A stretch of 64,000 bases of DNA from G963667425 sp963667425 [NCBI: bacterium] (GTDB lineage: Bacteria > UBP6 > UBA1177), in assembly GCA_963667425.1 (NCBI GenBank), contig OY763407.1, positions 434,001-498,000 on the forward strand. The letters run 5' to 3'. A model generated the notes under the pieces. The model did not search any database. It was given only the letters and a program-made list of their open reading frames with translations, and had not been told where the DNA came from. Of this stretch, positions 35,024-43,895 are shown in pieces (the stretch's first letter is position 1; the number at the start of each line of letters is the position of its first letter). The translations under genes and the position numbers were made by a program.

Positions 35024-36022
35024 ATGAAGTATTTTTCACTCTTTTTAGTTCTTTTTTCAGTTTTCATATTGTCTTGTGGTAATGACTCATCATCAGGTGC
35101 ACTTTACTCTGTTACTTTTATTTTTGATATGAATGGAATAAACTGCGAAGAGGTTGGGGGAGATAATTTCTCACTTGTTTTATATAAAGCGGGAAGTGAT
35201 GCTTCTTTTAGAAAAACTGTTAAATGTTCTGAAAATGCGAGAGTTACAGTAAATGGCGTGGTTTCAGGTGAGTATTATGCTGAAGTTATGCTTTATGATT
35301 CTCTTTCTCAGATTAAAAGATATGGACGGGATGAAGTAACAGTTGATTCTTCAACATCTCATACACTTGTTCTTGATAAATATAGTGGTGGAGTTGAAAT
35401 TACATGGAATGCTTCCATTTGCGATGAATGGTCTCTTGATGTTTTCAGCTTTAACATAACAAATTCAGAAAGTAAACCTCTTGAAGCAGATCTCTGGGGC
35501 GACAATATTATTTTTAATAACTATGAAGTTCCATGTAGAAGAGGTTTTCTTTATCTTCATAATATTCCTGCCGACACATATAGTTTCAGTGTTGATGCCT
35601 ATCGTTCGGAAGGAAAGTATCCCAGAGCTGTATCCGGATCAGTTAAGAGAGAGGTTATTTTAAGCCAGAGAAGTCTTGTTGAAAATTTTGATAAAAATCT
35701 ATCTCTTACAATCTCAGATATAGTTGTAACATGGGATTTTGATAGTCGTACAATTAGTGAGTCCGAGGATCCATGTACAGTTTCCGGTGTTACAGAAGTA
35801 ATTGCTACGCTTAAAGGAGAAGCTGATTATCTGTCAACTGTTTCTATATCATGTTCAAAAGAACGCACTATAACCTTTTATGATGTTCCTGAAGGTTCTA
35901 CAGCACTCGGTATTGTTGATAGGGCAGGGCGCTACGGTGCTGAAGATTATTTTAATGTAACATCTGGATTCATTGGAAAAAACAGTATACAAAAACAGAT
36001 TTATTTAAAAGAACTAAATTAA
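35024..36022 (+). CDS. Lipoprotein of unknown function with repeated beta-sandwich segments
   Basis: This 332-residue protein has a lipobox (SVFILSC, Cys18) followed by GNDSSSG, so it is lipidated. The mature part seems to contain three related units of about 95 residues, each with a TFIFDM / ITWNAS / VTWDFD strand, an ExxG loop, a single Cys followed by a strand (VKCSENARVTV, VPCRRGFLYL, ISCSKERTITFY) and an AEV/FSV strand. This looks like an internal triplication of a carboxypeptidase-regulatory-like fold. No catalytic motif. It is first in a unit with the DksA-like gene. Confidence 0.65.
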   Translation: MKYFSLFLVLFSVFILSCGNDSSSGALYSVTFIFDMNGINCEEVGGDNFSLVLYKAGSDASFRKTVKCSENARVTVNGVVSGEYYAEVMLYDSLSQIKRYGRDEVTVDSSTSHTLVLDKYSGGVEITWNASICDEWSLDVFSFNITNSESKPLEADLWGDNIIFNNYEVPCRRGFLYLHNIPADTYSFSVDAYRSEGKYPRAVSGSVKREVILSQRSLVENFDKNLSLTISDIVVTWDFDSRTISESEDPCTVSGVTEVIATLKGEADYLSTVSISCSKERTITFYDVPEGSTALGIVDRAGRYGAEDYFNVTSGFIGKNSIQKQIYLKELN

Positions 36023-36033
36023 GCGGAGGCAAT

Positions 36034-36402
36034 ATGTTATCCAAGGAAAAAATAGAAAAATACAGAATCATGCTCCTTGAAGAACTTAATGAAATAGAGG
36101 AGAGAAACAGAGAGCAGATCGCCGATATGGAAAAAGTTGATGATGAAAGTTTCAGAGGCGATGAAGGTGATCAGGCTATGTATTATGAAGAACGCCACAG
36201 AATGCTCAGAAGAAGAGATCGTGATAGAAAACTCATAAACAAAATTCAGGCTACACTTAGAAAAATGGATCTTGGAACTTATGGATACTGTGAAGAATGT
36301 GGTGAAGAGATATCTGAAGACAGACTTGACATGCGTCCAGTGGCATCTCTTTGTGTTGAATGCAAGCAGGAACAGGAATCTCGTGAAGACAGGGATAGAT
36401 AA
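36034..36402 (+). CDS. DksA/TraR-family zinc-finger transcription factor
   Basis: This 122-residue protein has a long N-terminal coiled coil (residues 1-78) and a C-terminal zinc finger with four cysteines (C86-x2-C89 and C107-x2-C110, CEECGE and CVECK). DksA-type proteins enter the RNA polymerase secondary channel and work with ppGpp. Here the coiled-coil tip carries GDEGDQA, with acidic residues as in DksA-like proteins (DksA itself: DxxDxA). Length suits DksA-like proteins better than full DksA (151 residues). Strong AGCGGAGG ribosome site; the next ATG directly follows the stop. Confidence 0.9.
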   Translation: MLSKEKIEKYRIMLLEELNEIEERNREQIADMEKVDDESFRGDEGDQAMYYEERHRMLRRRDRDRKLINKIQATLRKMDLGTYGYCEECGEEISEDRLDMRPVASLCVECKQEQESREDRDR

Positions 36403-36972
36403 ATGAAAATTGCTTTGATATCCTTATTAATTTCTTTTGTGCTGACACCATGGCAGCTTATTCAGAAAGCATCTGATTATTCAGATACTTCATCTCCAAC
36501 TGTAAAAATTGTTGGAGAAAACAGTGACGGGAAGCCTGTTGTAATGAACTATTCTTTGGCTGAAGATACACTTAAATTTATTGAAGATGGTAAAGAAACT
36601 GTTTATAAAAAAGGGGAAATCCCACTGTTCTACAGATTTTTCTTTGCACCTGAAACCAATGCTAAAAGGGTTGATTTTATAGTTAAAACCTTTAAAAATG
36701 CAGGTTATCAGCTTGAAGAAAAAAGTATGTCAAGAAGTGATGATAAAAAACAAGATCTCTATGTTCTGGGTAAAGATGAAAAAGTTGTTTTCTTTTCAGC
36801 TCAGAACTATCAGATATATAAAGTTAAATTTCCTGATGGTGAAGCTGTTTTTACCGAATATCACAAAAGCGTAAGACCTCTTTCTTTTCCAGGTAAAATA
36901 GAAATAAAGACAATAGACGGGATAAAAAATTATACTTTTATCAGGAAAGAGCTTAAAACTAAAAGTGAATAG
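36403..36972 (+). CDS. Exported protein of unknown function
   Basis: This 189-residue protein begins with a hydrophobic segment (IALISLLISFVLTPW), a likely signal peptide or anchor, then a soluble mixed domain with no Cys. Its ATG abuts the dksA-like stop (0-nt gap) and priA follows 2 nt later, so it is cotranslated with both. No family recognised. Confidence 0.6.
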   Translation: MKIALISLLISFVLTPWQLIQKASDYSDTSSPTVKIVGENSDGKPVVMNYSLAEDTLKFIEDGKETVYKKGEIPLFYRFFFAPETNAKRVDFIVKTFKNAGYQLEEKSMSRSDDKKQDLYVLGKDEKVVFFSAQNYQIYKVKFPDGEAVFTEYHKSVRPLSFPGKIEIKTIDGIKNYTFIRKELKTKSE

Positions 36973-36974
36973 TC

Positions 36975-38948
36975 TTGAATTATAAATTTGCATATGTTCT
37001 TCTTCCCAGAAAAATAGGTGAATCTCTTATATATAAATGCGGAGAAATCAATCTATTTTCAGGTGATATAGTTTATGTTACTCTCAATGGTAAAAAGCTG
37101 TGGGGAGTTGTTGAAAAATTGTCCAATGAAATTCCTTCAGGACTTTCCGAAGATAAAATTCTTCCGGTAATATCAAAAATAGTTTCAACGCCAATATTTT
37201 CTGAAAAGATGTACACTTCATTCCTGAAATGGGTATCGTATTATTATGTTTATTCTTTTTCCATGCTTACAAAAAACGTTGTTGGTCCTTTTATTAAAGA
37301 AAATTCAAAGTCAAAAAAAAGAAAAAAGGAAAATAATGATCTAAGTAAAGAAGATATTATTCTGAATGAAAAACAGAATGAAATTAAATGCAAAATAATT
37401 GAAAGATGGAATAATGGAGATGTAAAACCAGTCCTGCTTCATGGTGTTACAGGAAGCGGTAAATCGGAAGTTTATTCTGTGCTTGCATCCGAAGTGTTTA
37501 AAAATGGTGGACAGGTGCTTTATCTCGTCCCTGAAATAGCACTAACAGAAGGAACTTTGCTTCATCTTGAAAAAAGACTGGGCGAAAAAGCTGTTTTTAT
37601 ACACAGTTCCATGACTCCAACTCAAAGAAACCTGAATTTCTGGAGTGCTTTTAATAATGAAGTTAAGCTTATTGTCGGAACAAGATCCGCAATTCTTTAT
37701 CCTTTCAGTAATATAAAACTTATTATTGTAGATGAAGAACATGACGGAAGTTATAAAAATATGGAACCACCTTTTTATCATGCCAGAGATTGTGCTGTCA
37801 TGAGAGGTTATCTTCAGAACATTCCTGTTATACTTGGAAGTGCAACTCCTGATGTTGCATCGATTTATAACACTCAGACAGGAAAATATTATCTGGAAAA
37901 AATGGAAAAGAGAGCGAACATGAGGCCTCTTCCTCCTGTAAAGATATTTAAATACAAAGAAGACGGTTACATCCCTTCTGAAATAATTGAAAAAGTAAAA
38001 GAGAATAACGAAACAGGAATGCAGGCTCTGTTCTTCATTAATAGAAGAGGTTTTGCAACGATTTCAATGTGTTCCAAATGTGATGAAATTGAAAAATGTC
38101 CTCATTGCAAAACAGCTCTTGTTTTTCATAAAAAAGAAAAATCTTTAATATGTCATCACTGTCTTTATCGGAAAGATATTGGTCCATGTGCTGAATGCGG
38201 CTCTAAAGATATGCATTTAAGCGGAATGGGTATTGAGAGACTTAAAGAAAAGCTCGAAGAATACTTTCCATATTCTCAGGTAGAAAGCATTGACAGAGAT
38301 TCACTGAAAAATTCCAAAGAACTTAGTATGGCTCTTGAAAAAGTTAGAAAAGGTGAGTCAAAACTGATTATTGGAACTGTCATGATCAGTAAGGGGCACA
38401 ATTTTCCAAAACTTAAAACAGTTATAATAAAATTTGCAGATTACCTTCTTAACTTTTCAGATTATAAAGCTGCTGAAAAGTGTTTTCAGACAATAAATCA
38501 GGTTGCAGGAAGGGCTGGTCGCTTTGATCAGAGCGGAGAAGTTTTTGCTGAGGCTTCCAAAGAAGACCATTATATTTGGAAATATATTAAAAATAATGAC
38601 TATGACGGATTTGCCAATGAAGAGCTGATGTGGCGTAAAATGATGATGTTTCCTCCGTTCACGCACCTTTGTACAGTTAGAATAATTTCTGCCAAACAGG
38701 AAAAAACTGACAGAAAAGCAGATGAAGTCTATTCATTTCTTAAAAAAGCGTTCAATAATGAAAAAGATATTTCTCTCTTTTTGCCTGTAGAGCCGCCTTT
38801 GAGCAGAATAAATGGAAAATTCAGAAAAATTATAGCTGTAAATTCGGTTAATATGAAAACTCTGCTTCCTGTTTTTCATAAGCTTACATGTGTGGCTGAC
38901 AAAACAAGCGGAGTAACAGTTACCTTTGATATTGATACAATAAACTAG
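36975..38948 (+). CDS. priA: Primosomal replication-restart helicase PriA
   Basis: This 657-residue DNA helicase reloads the replisome at stalled forks. It has Walker A LLHGVTGSGKSEVY, the DEEH box (VDEEHDGSYK), the eight-Cys zinc region (CSKC, CPHC, CHHC, CAEC) inserted between helicase lobes, and motif VI INQVAGRAGR. E. coli PriA has 732 residues; the shortness is mainly in the N-terminal 3'-DNA-binding and winged-helix region, which is degenerate here. The start is TTG at 36975, 2 nt after the previous stop. Its stop shares CTAG with the convergent radical SAM gene. Confidence 0.93.
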   Translation: MNYKFAYVLLPRKIGESLIYKCGEINLFSGDIVYVTLNGKKLWGVVEKLSNEIPSGLSEDKILPVISKIVSTPIFSEKMYTSFLKWVSYYYVYSFSMLTKNVVGPFIKENSKSKKRKKENNDLSKEDIILNEKQNEIKCKIIERWNNGDVKPVLLHGVTGSGKSEVYSVLASEVFKNGGQVLYLVPEIALTEGTLLHLEKRLGEKAVFIHSSMTPTQRNLNFWSAFNNEVKLIVGTRSAILYPFSNIKLIIVDEEHDGSYKNMEPPFYHARDCAVMRGYLQNIPVILGSATPDVASIYNTQTGKYYLEKMEKRANMRPLPPVKIFKYKEDGYIPSEIIEKVKENNETGMQALFFINRRGFATISMCSKCDEIEKCPHCKTALVFHKKEKSLICHHCLYRKDIGPCAECGSKDMHLSGMGIERLKEKLEEYFPYSQVESIDRDSLKNSKELSMALEKVRKGESKLIIGTVMISKGHNFPKLKTVIIKFADYLLNFSDYKAAEKCFQTINQVAGRAGRFDQSGEVFAEASKEDHYIWKYIKNNDYDGFANEELMWRKMMMFPPFTHLCTVRIISAKQEKTDRKADEVYSFLKKAFNNEKDISLFLPVEPPLSRINGKFRKIIAVNSVNMKTLLPVFHKLTCVADKTSGVTVTFDIDTIN

Positions 38949-40294
38949 AAATAATCTGCAAAACCGCCTCGTAAAATTTCAAGCTGATATATTTCATAGA
39001 AATCCTTAAGGCTGACGGAGCCACCTTTAGGATTAAAATCAGGCGTATTTTCATTGATTTTGCCGGACGTTTCATATGAAAAGAGATTATTTTCATCTAT
39101 TCTCTCAAAAATATATTTCAATTCTTTGTATGTCATTCTGAACCTGATCATTTTTTTCCTTTCCACATGATATTTCTCTATATTTTCTCCTGTGTTACAA
39201 ACTTTGCCTGTAGCTGTCGGGTTAAAATATGTAAGGGTGAATATCTCATTTTCTCTATCTGTTTTCATGAAATCTTCAAGCGTAAAAATATGCTCTTCAG
39301 AAGAAAGTATTTCTCTTATATATCCGTTTTGAGTTATACCTTCACCTGTTTTTGCAGATACGCCTGCATATCTTTTTCTTGCCGCTGCTGACTGAAAATT
39401 CCTTTTAAACACGAACGAACAGTAATTTACAGGTACAAAATCGTTTTCAATGGAATGAAGAACTGTTTTTAATGCTGCAATCTCACTTTCAAGAACTGTA
39501 ACTTTTTGTCCATGAATGAATCTGTAATCTCTTTCAAGCATTTTAGGAAAATTGTGAGGAGTAACTCTTAACTGATGAAGATTTAAATGTTTTATTCCGC
39601 AGTTTTTCATTTCAGGGAGAAGTTTTTGCATTAACTCTGTATGCTCAGGAACCATGGGAACTTCAACAGTAACTCTATCTATTATTGAAGCTGCCATTTC
39701 AGCTTTTTTTAAAGAATAATCAAAAGCTCCTATATCAAATCTTATTTCATCAACTCCGGCATCTTTGAGTCTTTTAATTTTTTCTTCATCTGCAAGTGAA
39801 CCGTTTGTATAAACCCATATATATGGATCGTTTTTCTTCTTTACCGCATGAAGATATTTTATCATAAGCTCAAATGTTATGAACGGTTCTCCTCCGCTCA
39901 TACTTACACCTTTAAAATCGAAATCTTTAATATACTGGGCATAGCTGTCCGGAGAATCAAACTCCAAAGTATTTGTTGAAGGTTTTAATGCCGTATCCTG
40001 TCTGGTTGGGCAGTAAAAACACGATGCATTACATATTCCGCTTATAAAAAGACATGACCAGGTTCCTTCACCACAGCACCTGCATCCAGGGGAAATATTT
40101 CTTATATCTGTTTTAGATCCTTTAAATCCGAACTCTCCTCCAAGTGATTCTATTTTATCTATAATAGAATCTCTTTCTGATCTGAAAATTTCTGTTTCAT
40201 CACTTTCTATCCATCTGAAAAAAGTGCTGTACCTTCCATACTCCAGTTCATTTGAATTAAGAAGTTTTTCTTTCTCGAAAATGCTTAATTTCAT
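38945..40294 (-). CDS. Radical SAM protein with extra N-terminal Cys cluster; function unknown
   Basis: This 449-residue protein has the SAM iron-sulfur motif C88-x3-C92-x2-C95 (CNASCFYCP), GGEPF and the later barrel strands (VYTNGSLADEE, IRFDIGAFD). Immediately before it sits GCRCCGEGTWSC (C71, C73, C74, C81), enough ligands for another metal centre. The C-terminal 100 residues (GKVCNTGENIEKYHV) contain one more Cys. It is not PqqE or anSME by visible motifs. Promoter not clear; it is divergent from the aconitase-family gene. Confidence 0.78.
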   Translation of the reverse strand: MKLSIFEKEKLLNSNELEYGRYSTFFRWIESDETEIFRSERDSIIDKIESLGGEFGFKGSKTDIRNISPGCRCCGEGTWSCLFISGICNASCFYCPTRQDTALKPSTNTLEFDSPDSYAQYIKDFDFKGVSMSGGEPFITFELMIKYLHAVKKKNDPYIWVYTNGSLADEEKIKRLKDAGVDEIRFDIGAFDYSLKKAEMAASIIDRVTVEVPMVPEHTELMQKLLPEMKNCGIKHLNLHQLRVTPHNFPKMLERDYRFIHGQKVTVLESEIAALKTVLHSIENDFVPVNYCSFVFKRNFQSAAARKRYAGVSAKTGEGITQNGYIREILSSEEHIFTLEDFMKTDRENEIFTLTYFNPTATGKVCNTGENIEKYHVERKKMIRFRMTYKELKYIFERIDENNLFSYETSGKINENTPDFNPKGGSVSLKDFYEIYQLEILRGGFADYF

Positions 40295-40392
40295 TTATTC
40301 CTCATAAGAAGCAATTATAAAAACTGCGGGAGTTTACAGATTAAAATAGATTAAGCAATATGAAAAAATTCTTTTTATTTAAGAATAATAAA

Positions 40393-40432
40393 ACGTGACA
40401 ATTTTGACATATTTAACGTGACATGCTATTAT
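40393..40432 (+). promoter_or_regulatory. Strong promoter flanked by ACGTGACA direct repeats
   Basis: A perfect TTGACA (40404-40409), a 17-bp spacer and TATTAT (40427-40432) lie 33 bp before the ATG at 40466. Two exact copies of ACGTGACA (40393-40400 and 40416-40423), 23 bp apart, flank the -35 box; the second lies in the spacer. This spacing is about two helical turns and suits a dimeric or tandem regulator. Confidence 0.6.
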
Positions 40433-40465
40433 CGAAAAGCTTTATTTTTTATTGTGGAGAAAGTA

Positions 40466-41662
40466 ATGGGATACACGGTAATTGAAAGGATTTTCAAAAA
40501 TCATCTCGTTGATGCTTCAGAAGAGGTAAAACCAGGAAATATCGTTTGGATAAATGTAGATCACAGGACAGCAAGAGATTTTGGCGGTGCAAATGTTGTA
40601 AATAATCTTGAAAAAAGCTTTCCTGAGCCATATGTAGCAGATCCTGAGAAGACAATGTTCACTTTTGACTGTGTTGTTCCAGCCAACACTATTCCATATG
40701 CAGTAAATCAGCAGAGATGCCGTGTGTTTGCCGAAAAGAACAATTTAAAGGTTCATGATGTTGATAGCGGTATAGGTTCTCATATATTGCTAGACAGTTA
40801 TGCAAAACCGGGAGAAATAGCTGTCGGAACAGATAGTCATTTTAATATAATGGGTGCGCTTTCATGTTTCGGTCAGGGAATGGGAGACATTGATATAGCT
40901 TATATATGGAAAACAGGCAGAACATGGTTTGAGGTGCCTGAATCTGTTAAGCTTTCTTTTTCAGGAAAAAGAAAATCTGGAATTACAGCAAAAGATATGG
41001 TTCTTATGATGCTTGACAAGTTTGGAAGTAGAACTTTTCTCGGAAAGGTTGTCGAACTTTACGGAGAAGAGATTGAGAGACTTACTCTTGATGAAAAGAT
41101 TACAATTGCAAGTATGGGTACCGAAATGGGAACTATAAGTGTAATGTTTCCTGATAAAAATAATGCTTATGCAGATTCTGATGCAGAGTATTCCGAAGTT
41201 TATGAGCTTGATCTTGCTTCTTTAAACGAGCCGCTTGTTGCAGCTCCTCCGTACCCGCATAATGTTAAAAAAGTTTCAGATGTTAAAGATGTTGCTGTTG
41301 GAACTGTTTTTATCGGCTCATGTACAAATGGCCGTTATTCAGATTACAAGGAAGTTGCCGACATAGTTAAAGGGAAGAAGATAAAAACAAGAGGTTATAT
41401 CGTTCCTTCAACTAGGGCTGTTTTTGAAAAAATGCTTAATGATGGTTTAATTAATATACTTTTTAATGCAGGCTTTGTTATTTCCAATCCTGGTTGCGGC
41501 GGTTGTGCTTCTGGTCAGATCGGCATGACAGGTAATGGTGAAGTTGCAGTTTCAACCTCAAACAGAAATTTTAAGGGAAAACAGGGAAATGGTGAGGTAT
41601 ATCTTGCTTCTCCAAGAACGGCTGCATTATCTGCTTTAAAAGGAACGATTTCCTGTGAGTAG
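40466..41662 (+). CDS. Aconitase-family large subunit (LeuC/homoaconitase-like)
   Basis: This 398-residue protein matches the large subunit of 3-isopropylmalate dehydratase/homoaconitase: DSHFNIMGALSCFGQGMGD, GITAKDMVL, and the 4Fe-4S ligands C286 (FIGSCTNGRYSDY), C344 and C347 (NPGCGGCASG). Such enzymes isomerise hydroxy-diacids by dehydration and rehydration. A full aconitase would be over 600 residues and include the swivel domain; here a separate small subunit is needed and is not in the window. The ATG at 40466 has GGAGA just upstream; earlier in-frame codons overlap the promoter. Confidence 0.85.
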   Translation: MGYTVIERIFKNHLVDASEEVKPGNIVWINVDHRTARDFGGANVVNNLEKSFPEPYVADPEKTMFTFDCVVPANTIPYAVNQQRCRVFAEKNNLKVHDVDSGIGSHILLDSYAKPGEIAVGTDSHFNIMGALSCFGQGMGDIDIAYIWKTGRTWFEVPESVKLSFSGKRKSGITAKDMVLMMLDKFGSRTFLGKVVELYGEEIERLTLDEKITIASMGTEMGTISVMFPDKNNAYADSDAEYSEVYELDLASLNEPLVAAPPYPHNVKKVSDVKDVAVGTVFIGSCTNGRYSDYKEVADIVKGKKIKTRGYIVPSTRAVFEKMLNDGLINILFNAGFVISNPGCGGCASGQIGMTGNGEVAVSTSNRNFKGKQGNGEVYLASPRTAALSALKGTISCE

Positions 41663-43064
41663 CGGTAGACTAAAACTACTTTATGTTCTTGATTCTTCTC
41701 CTTTCAGGAGTTGTTCACCTGCATTTTTCAACACTTATTTTGTTGAATTTCTGCATGCAGTGAAAAAAGAGGCGGATATATCAATTTATTATCCTGTTTT
41801 TTCTATTGTTGCAGAACCTACAGATTGTGTTTCTGCCGAAAGAGATGGATTTAAAGAGTATACAGTAAAAATCCCTGAACGTTACAGTCGATTCTCAGAT
41901 GTTTTTGATAATCCTCAGCTTGATGAAATTTTTGAAAAGATACTATTATCTGATTCTTTTGATATGGTTCATATAATAAGTCTCAAGAATCATTCCATGA
42001 ATTACCCTTTCATAGCTTCAAAAATGGGAGTTCCTCTTCTTGTTTCAGTGATAGATAATTATATTTTGACACCCTTTCTTTTTTCTTATGGTGAAAAGGA
42101 TGCGTGCCATGAGATACGATATTCAAATTTTGTTTCAAACCAGCTCTCATCAATAATCAGAAGGGCTAAATCATTTGTTCTTGGGAGAAAAAAAGGATAT
42201 AACTGGTATGAACAGATAGGTCGATATTCATCTTTTTATAATTGTTCATCAATAAAATTAGAGCAGGTACTTTCTGCTGCCAGAAATGTTTTGCGAAAAG
42301 AAGTATTTGATTTTACTATGAAGTTTCATTTCTTTTCAAAAGAACAATATGAAAAAAATTATTCTAAATTTGTTTCAGAGGAAAAGCTTTTTTTTATGGG
42401 ACAGGGTGTAGAGATTTCTGACGCATTAAAAAGTCGTCCATTTGAAATAGGAGATTGCATTTCTTATGGTTTTATAGGCGATATTATACCTGAAGAAGGT
42501 GTTTTTGAACTTGTTGAAGCTTTAAGAATATTGAAAGGCAAAGGATTTAACTCAAAACTGCATGTTTATGGTGAAATATTTGAAAATGCCGACCTTTTTG
42601 ATAGATTAAAAATAAAATCAGGAGACATTGATATTTATTTTCACGGACCTGTTGATTCAGGTAGACTTTACTCTGTTTTTGATAACTTTGACGTACTTGT
42701 AATGCCATCTAAATGGGATAGACCTGATACTTATCTTGCTTTAAATGCTGTTTTATCAAGAAGATCTGTTGTTGCAAGAGCTGAAACTGCCGCAGGAGAA
42801 TTTATAAAGAAAAATGGAAGAGGAGTTGCAGTTAAAGAGATTACAGCACAATCTTTATCAGAAGTTTTTCTTTCTCTTGAAAATGACAGAAAAAGACTTT
42901 ATTATTATATGCGTCCTCTGGAAGGTGATATTTTTGAGAGTATTGAATCAAATGTTAATAAATTAATGGAACTTTATAAAAAGATGTCTGAAAACAATTT
43001 ACCTGAAACATCTTTTGTAGGTAAAAGGCTTTTTAGAAAACGTCTGGATAGAATAAAAGGTTAA
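41655..43064 (+). CDS. GT4/GT1-type glycosyltransferase
   Basis: This 469-residue protein has a two-Rossmann GT-B plan. The C-terminal half shows YGFIGDIIPEEGVFELVEAL, LHVYGEIFE and PSKWDRPDTYLALNAVL, the region binding the nucleotide-sugar (with GEF in place of the usual GEGFGL). The N-terminal half is divergent. GTG start overlaps the preceding gene by 8 nt. It probably acts on a surface polysaccharide; the following SPOR and barrel genes are envelope-related. Confidence 0.78.
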   Translation: MSSGRLKLLYVLDSSPFRSCSPAFFNTYFVEFLHAVKKEADISIYYPVFSIVAEPTDCVSAERDGFKEYTVKIPERYSRFSDVFDNPQLDEIFEKILLSDSFDMVHIISLKNHSMNYPFIASKMGVPLLVSVIDNYILTPFLFSYGEKDACHEIRYSNFVSNQLSSIIRRAKSFVLGRKKGYNWYEQIGRYSSFYNCSSIKLEQVLSAARNVLRKEVFDFTMKFHFFSKEQYEKNYSKFVSEEKLFFMGQGVEISDALKSRPFEIGDCISYGFIGDIIPEEGVFELVEALRILKGKGFNSKLHVYGEIFENADLFDRLKIKSGDIDIYFHGPVDSGRLYSVFDNFDVLVMPSKWDRPDTYLALNAVLSRRSVVARAETAAGEFIKKNGRGVAVKEITAQSLSEVFLSLENDRKRLYYYMRPLEGDIFESIESNVNKLMELYKKMSENNLPETSFVGKRLFRKRLDRIKG

Positions 43065-43067
43065 GTT

Positions 43068-43892
43068 ATGGGTGAAAGTAAAAATTCAGATTTTGTAATA
43101 AGAAAAAAGACGGTTGCGGTAGCCTTTTTTGTTTTAATACTACTTATTACCGGAGCTTTTTTTACAGGAATGTTTCTTGGACTGAATTCAAAACCTGAAC
43201 ACTTTTCTTATGCAAAAGAAGATGTCTTTAGAGAAAGATTTGATGCCTGTAGTTATAAAGTGCAGCTTCTTACAGGAAAACTTACCACGCTTATTGAAAA
43301 AATGAAATCTTTGGGACTCCTGAAAGAGGACGGTTCTTTTAGTGAAAAGATTTTTTGTGACAGAGAAGATAATGCTGCCGTGACTGTTGAAAAAGAAAAA
43401 GAGGAAGTTATTTCTGATAAAGCTGTAAAAACAGTAGCGGCTGTTAAAGATCAGAAAGTTGATGAAAATAAAAAACAGCCTGATAATGCAAAAGATTATA
43501 AGCAGAAAGAAAAGAAAATAGATAACAAAGATATTGATATGCTTGACAGGATAATGTCTGAACTTGAGGAATTTGATTCCAGCAAAAAAGTTAAGCAGAA
43601 AGAAACCGCTAAAACTGAAAATGATGATACTAAAAATGTAAAACCCAGCGCAATTCAGACTTCATGCCTTTATACGCTACAGTTTTTTTCAAGTAAAAGT
43701 AGAGGCGATGCTGAAAATGCTTTAAAGCTTTACAGTTCTTTTAGAGATTCTATACTTGTTGAGGGTGTCGCTAAAGGAGATAAATGGTTTCGTGTCCGTT
43801 CAGGATGTTATAAAACTATAGAAGAGGCAAAAACAGCACTGGAAGATGTTAAAAAAAGAATTCCAAATGCTACGGTAATGAAAAACAGGTGA
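43068..43892 (+). CDS. SPOR-domain membrane protein
   Basis: This 274-residue protein has a short cytoplasmic tail, one membrane helix (about 14-36, AVAFFVLILLITGAFFTGMF), a long Lys/Glu/Asp-rich linker with coiled-coil character, and a C-terminal SPOR domain (about 195-270, YTLQFFSSKSRGDAENAL, WFRVRSGCY). SPOR domains bind peptidoglycan strands lacking stem peptides at division septa, so it is likely a divisome-associated periplasmic protein like FtsN or DedD. It starts 3 nt after the glycosyltransferase. Confidence 0.85.
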   Translation: MGESKNSDFVIRKKTVAVAFFVLILLITGAFFTGMFLGLNSKPEHFSYAKEDVFRERFDACSYKVQLLTGKLTTLIEKMKSLGLLKEDGSFSEKIFCDREDNAAVTVEKEKEEVISDKAVKTVAAVKDQKVDENKKQPDNAKDYKQKEKKIDNKDIDMLDRIMSELEEFDSSKKVKQKETAKTENDDTKNVKPSAIQTSCLYTLQFFSSKSRGDAENALKLYSSFRDSILVEGVAKGDKWFRVRSGCYKTIEEAKTALEDVKKRIPNATVMKNR

Positions 43893-43895
43893 TAT

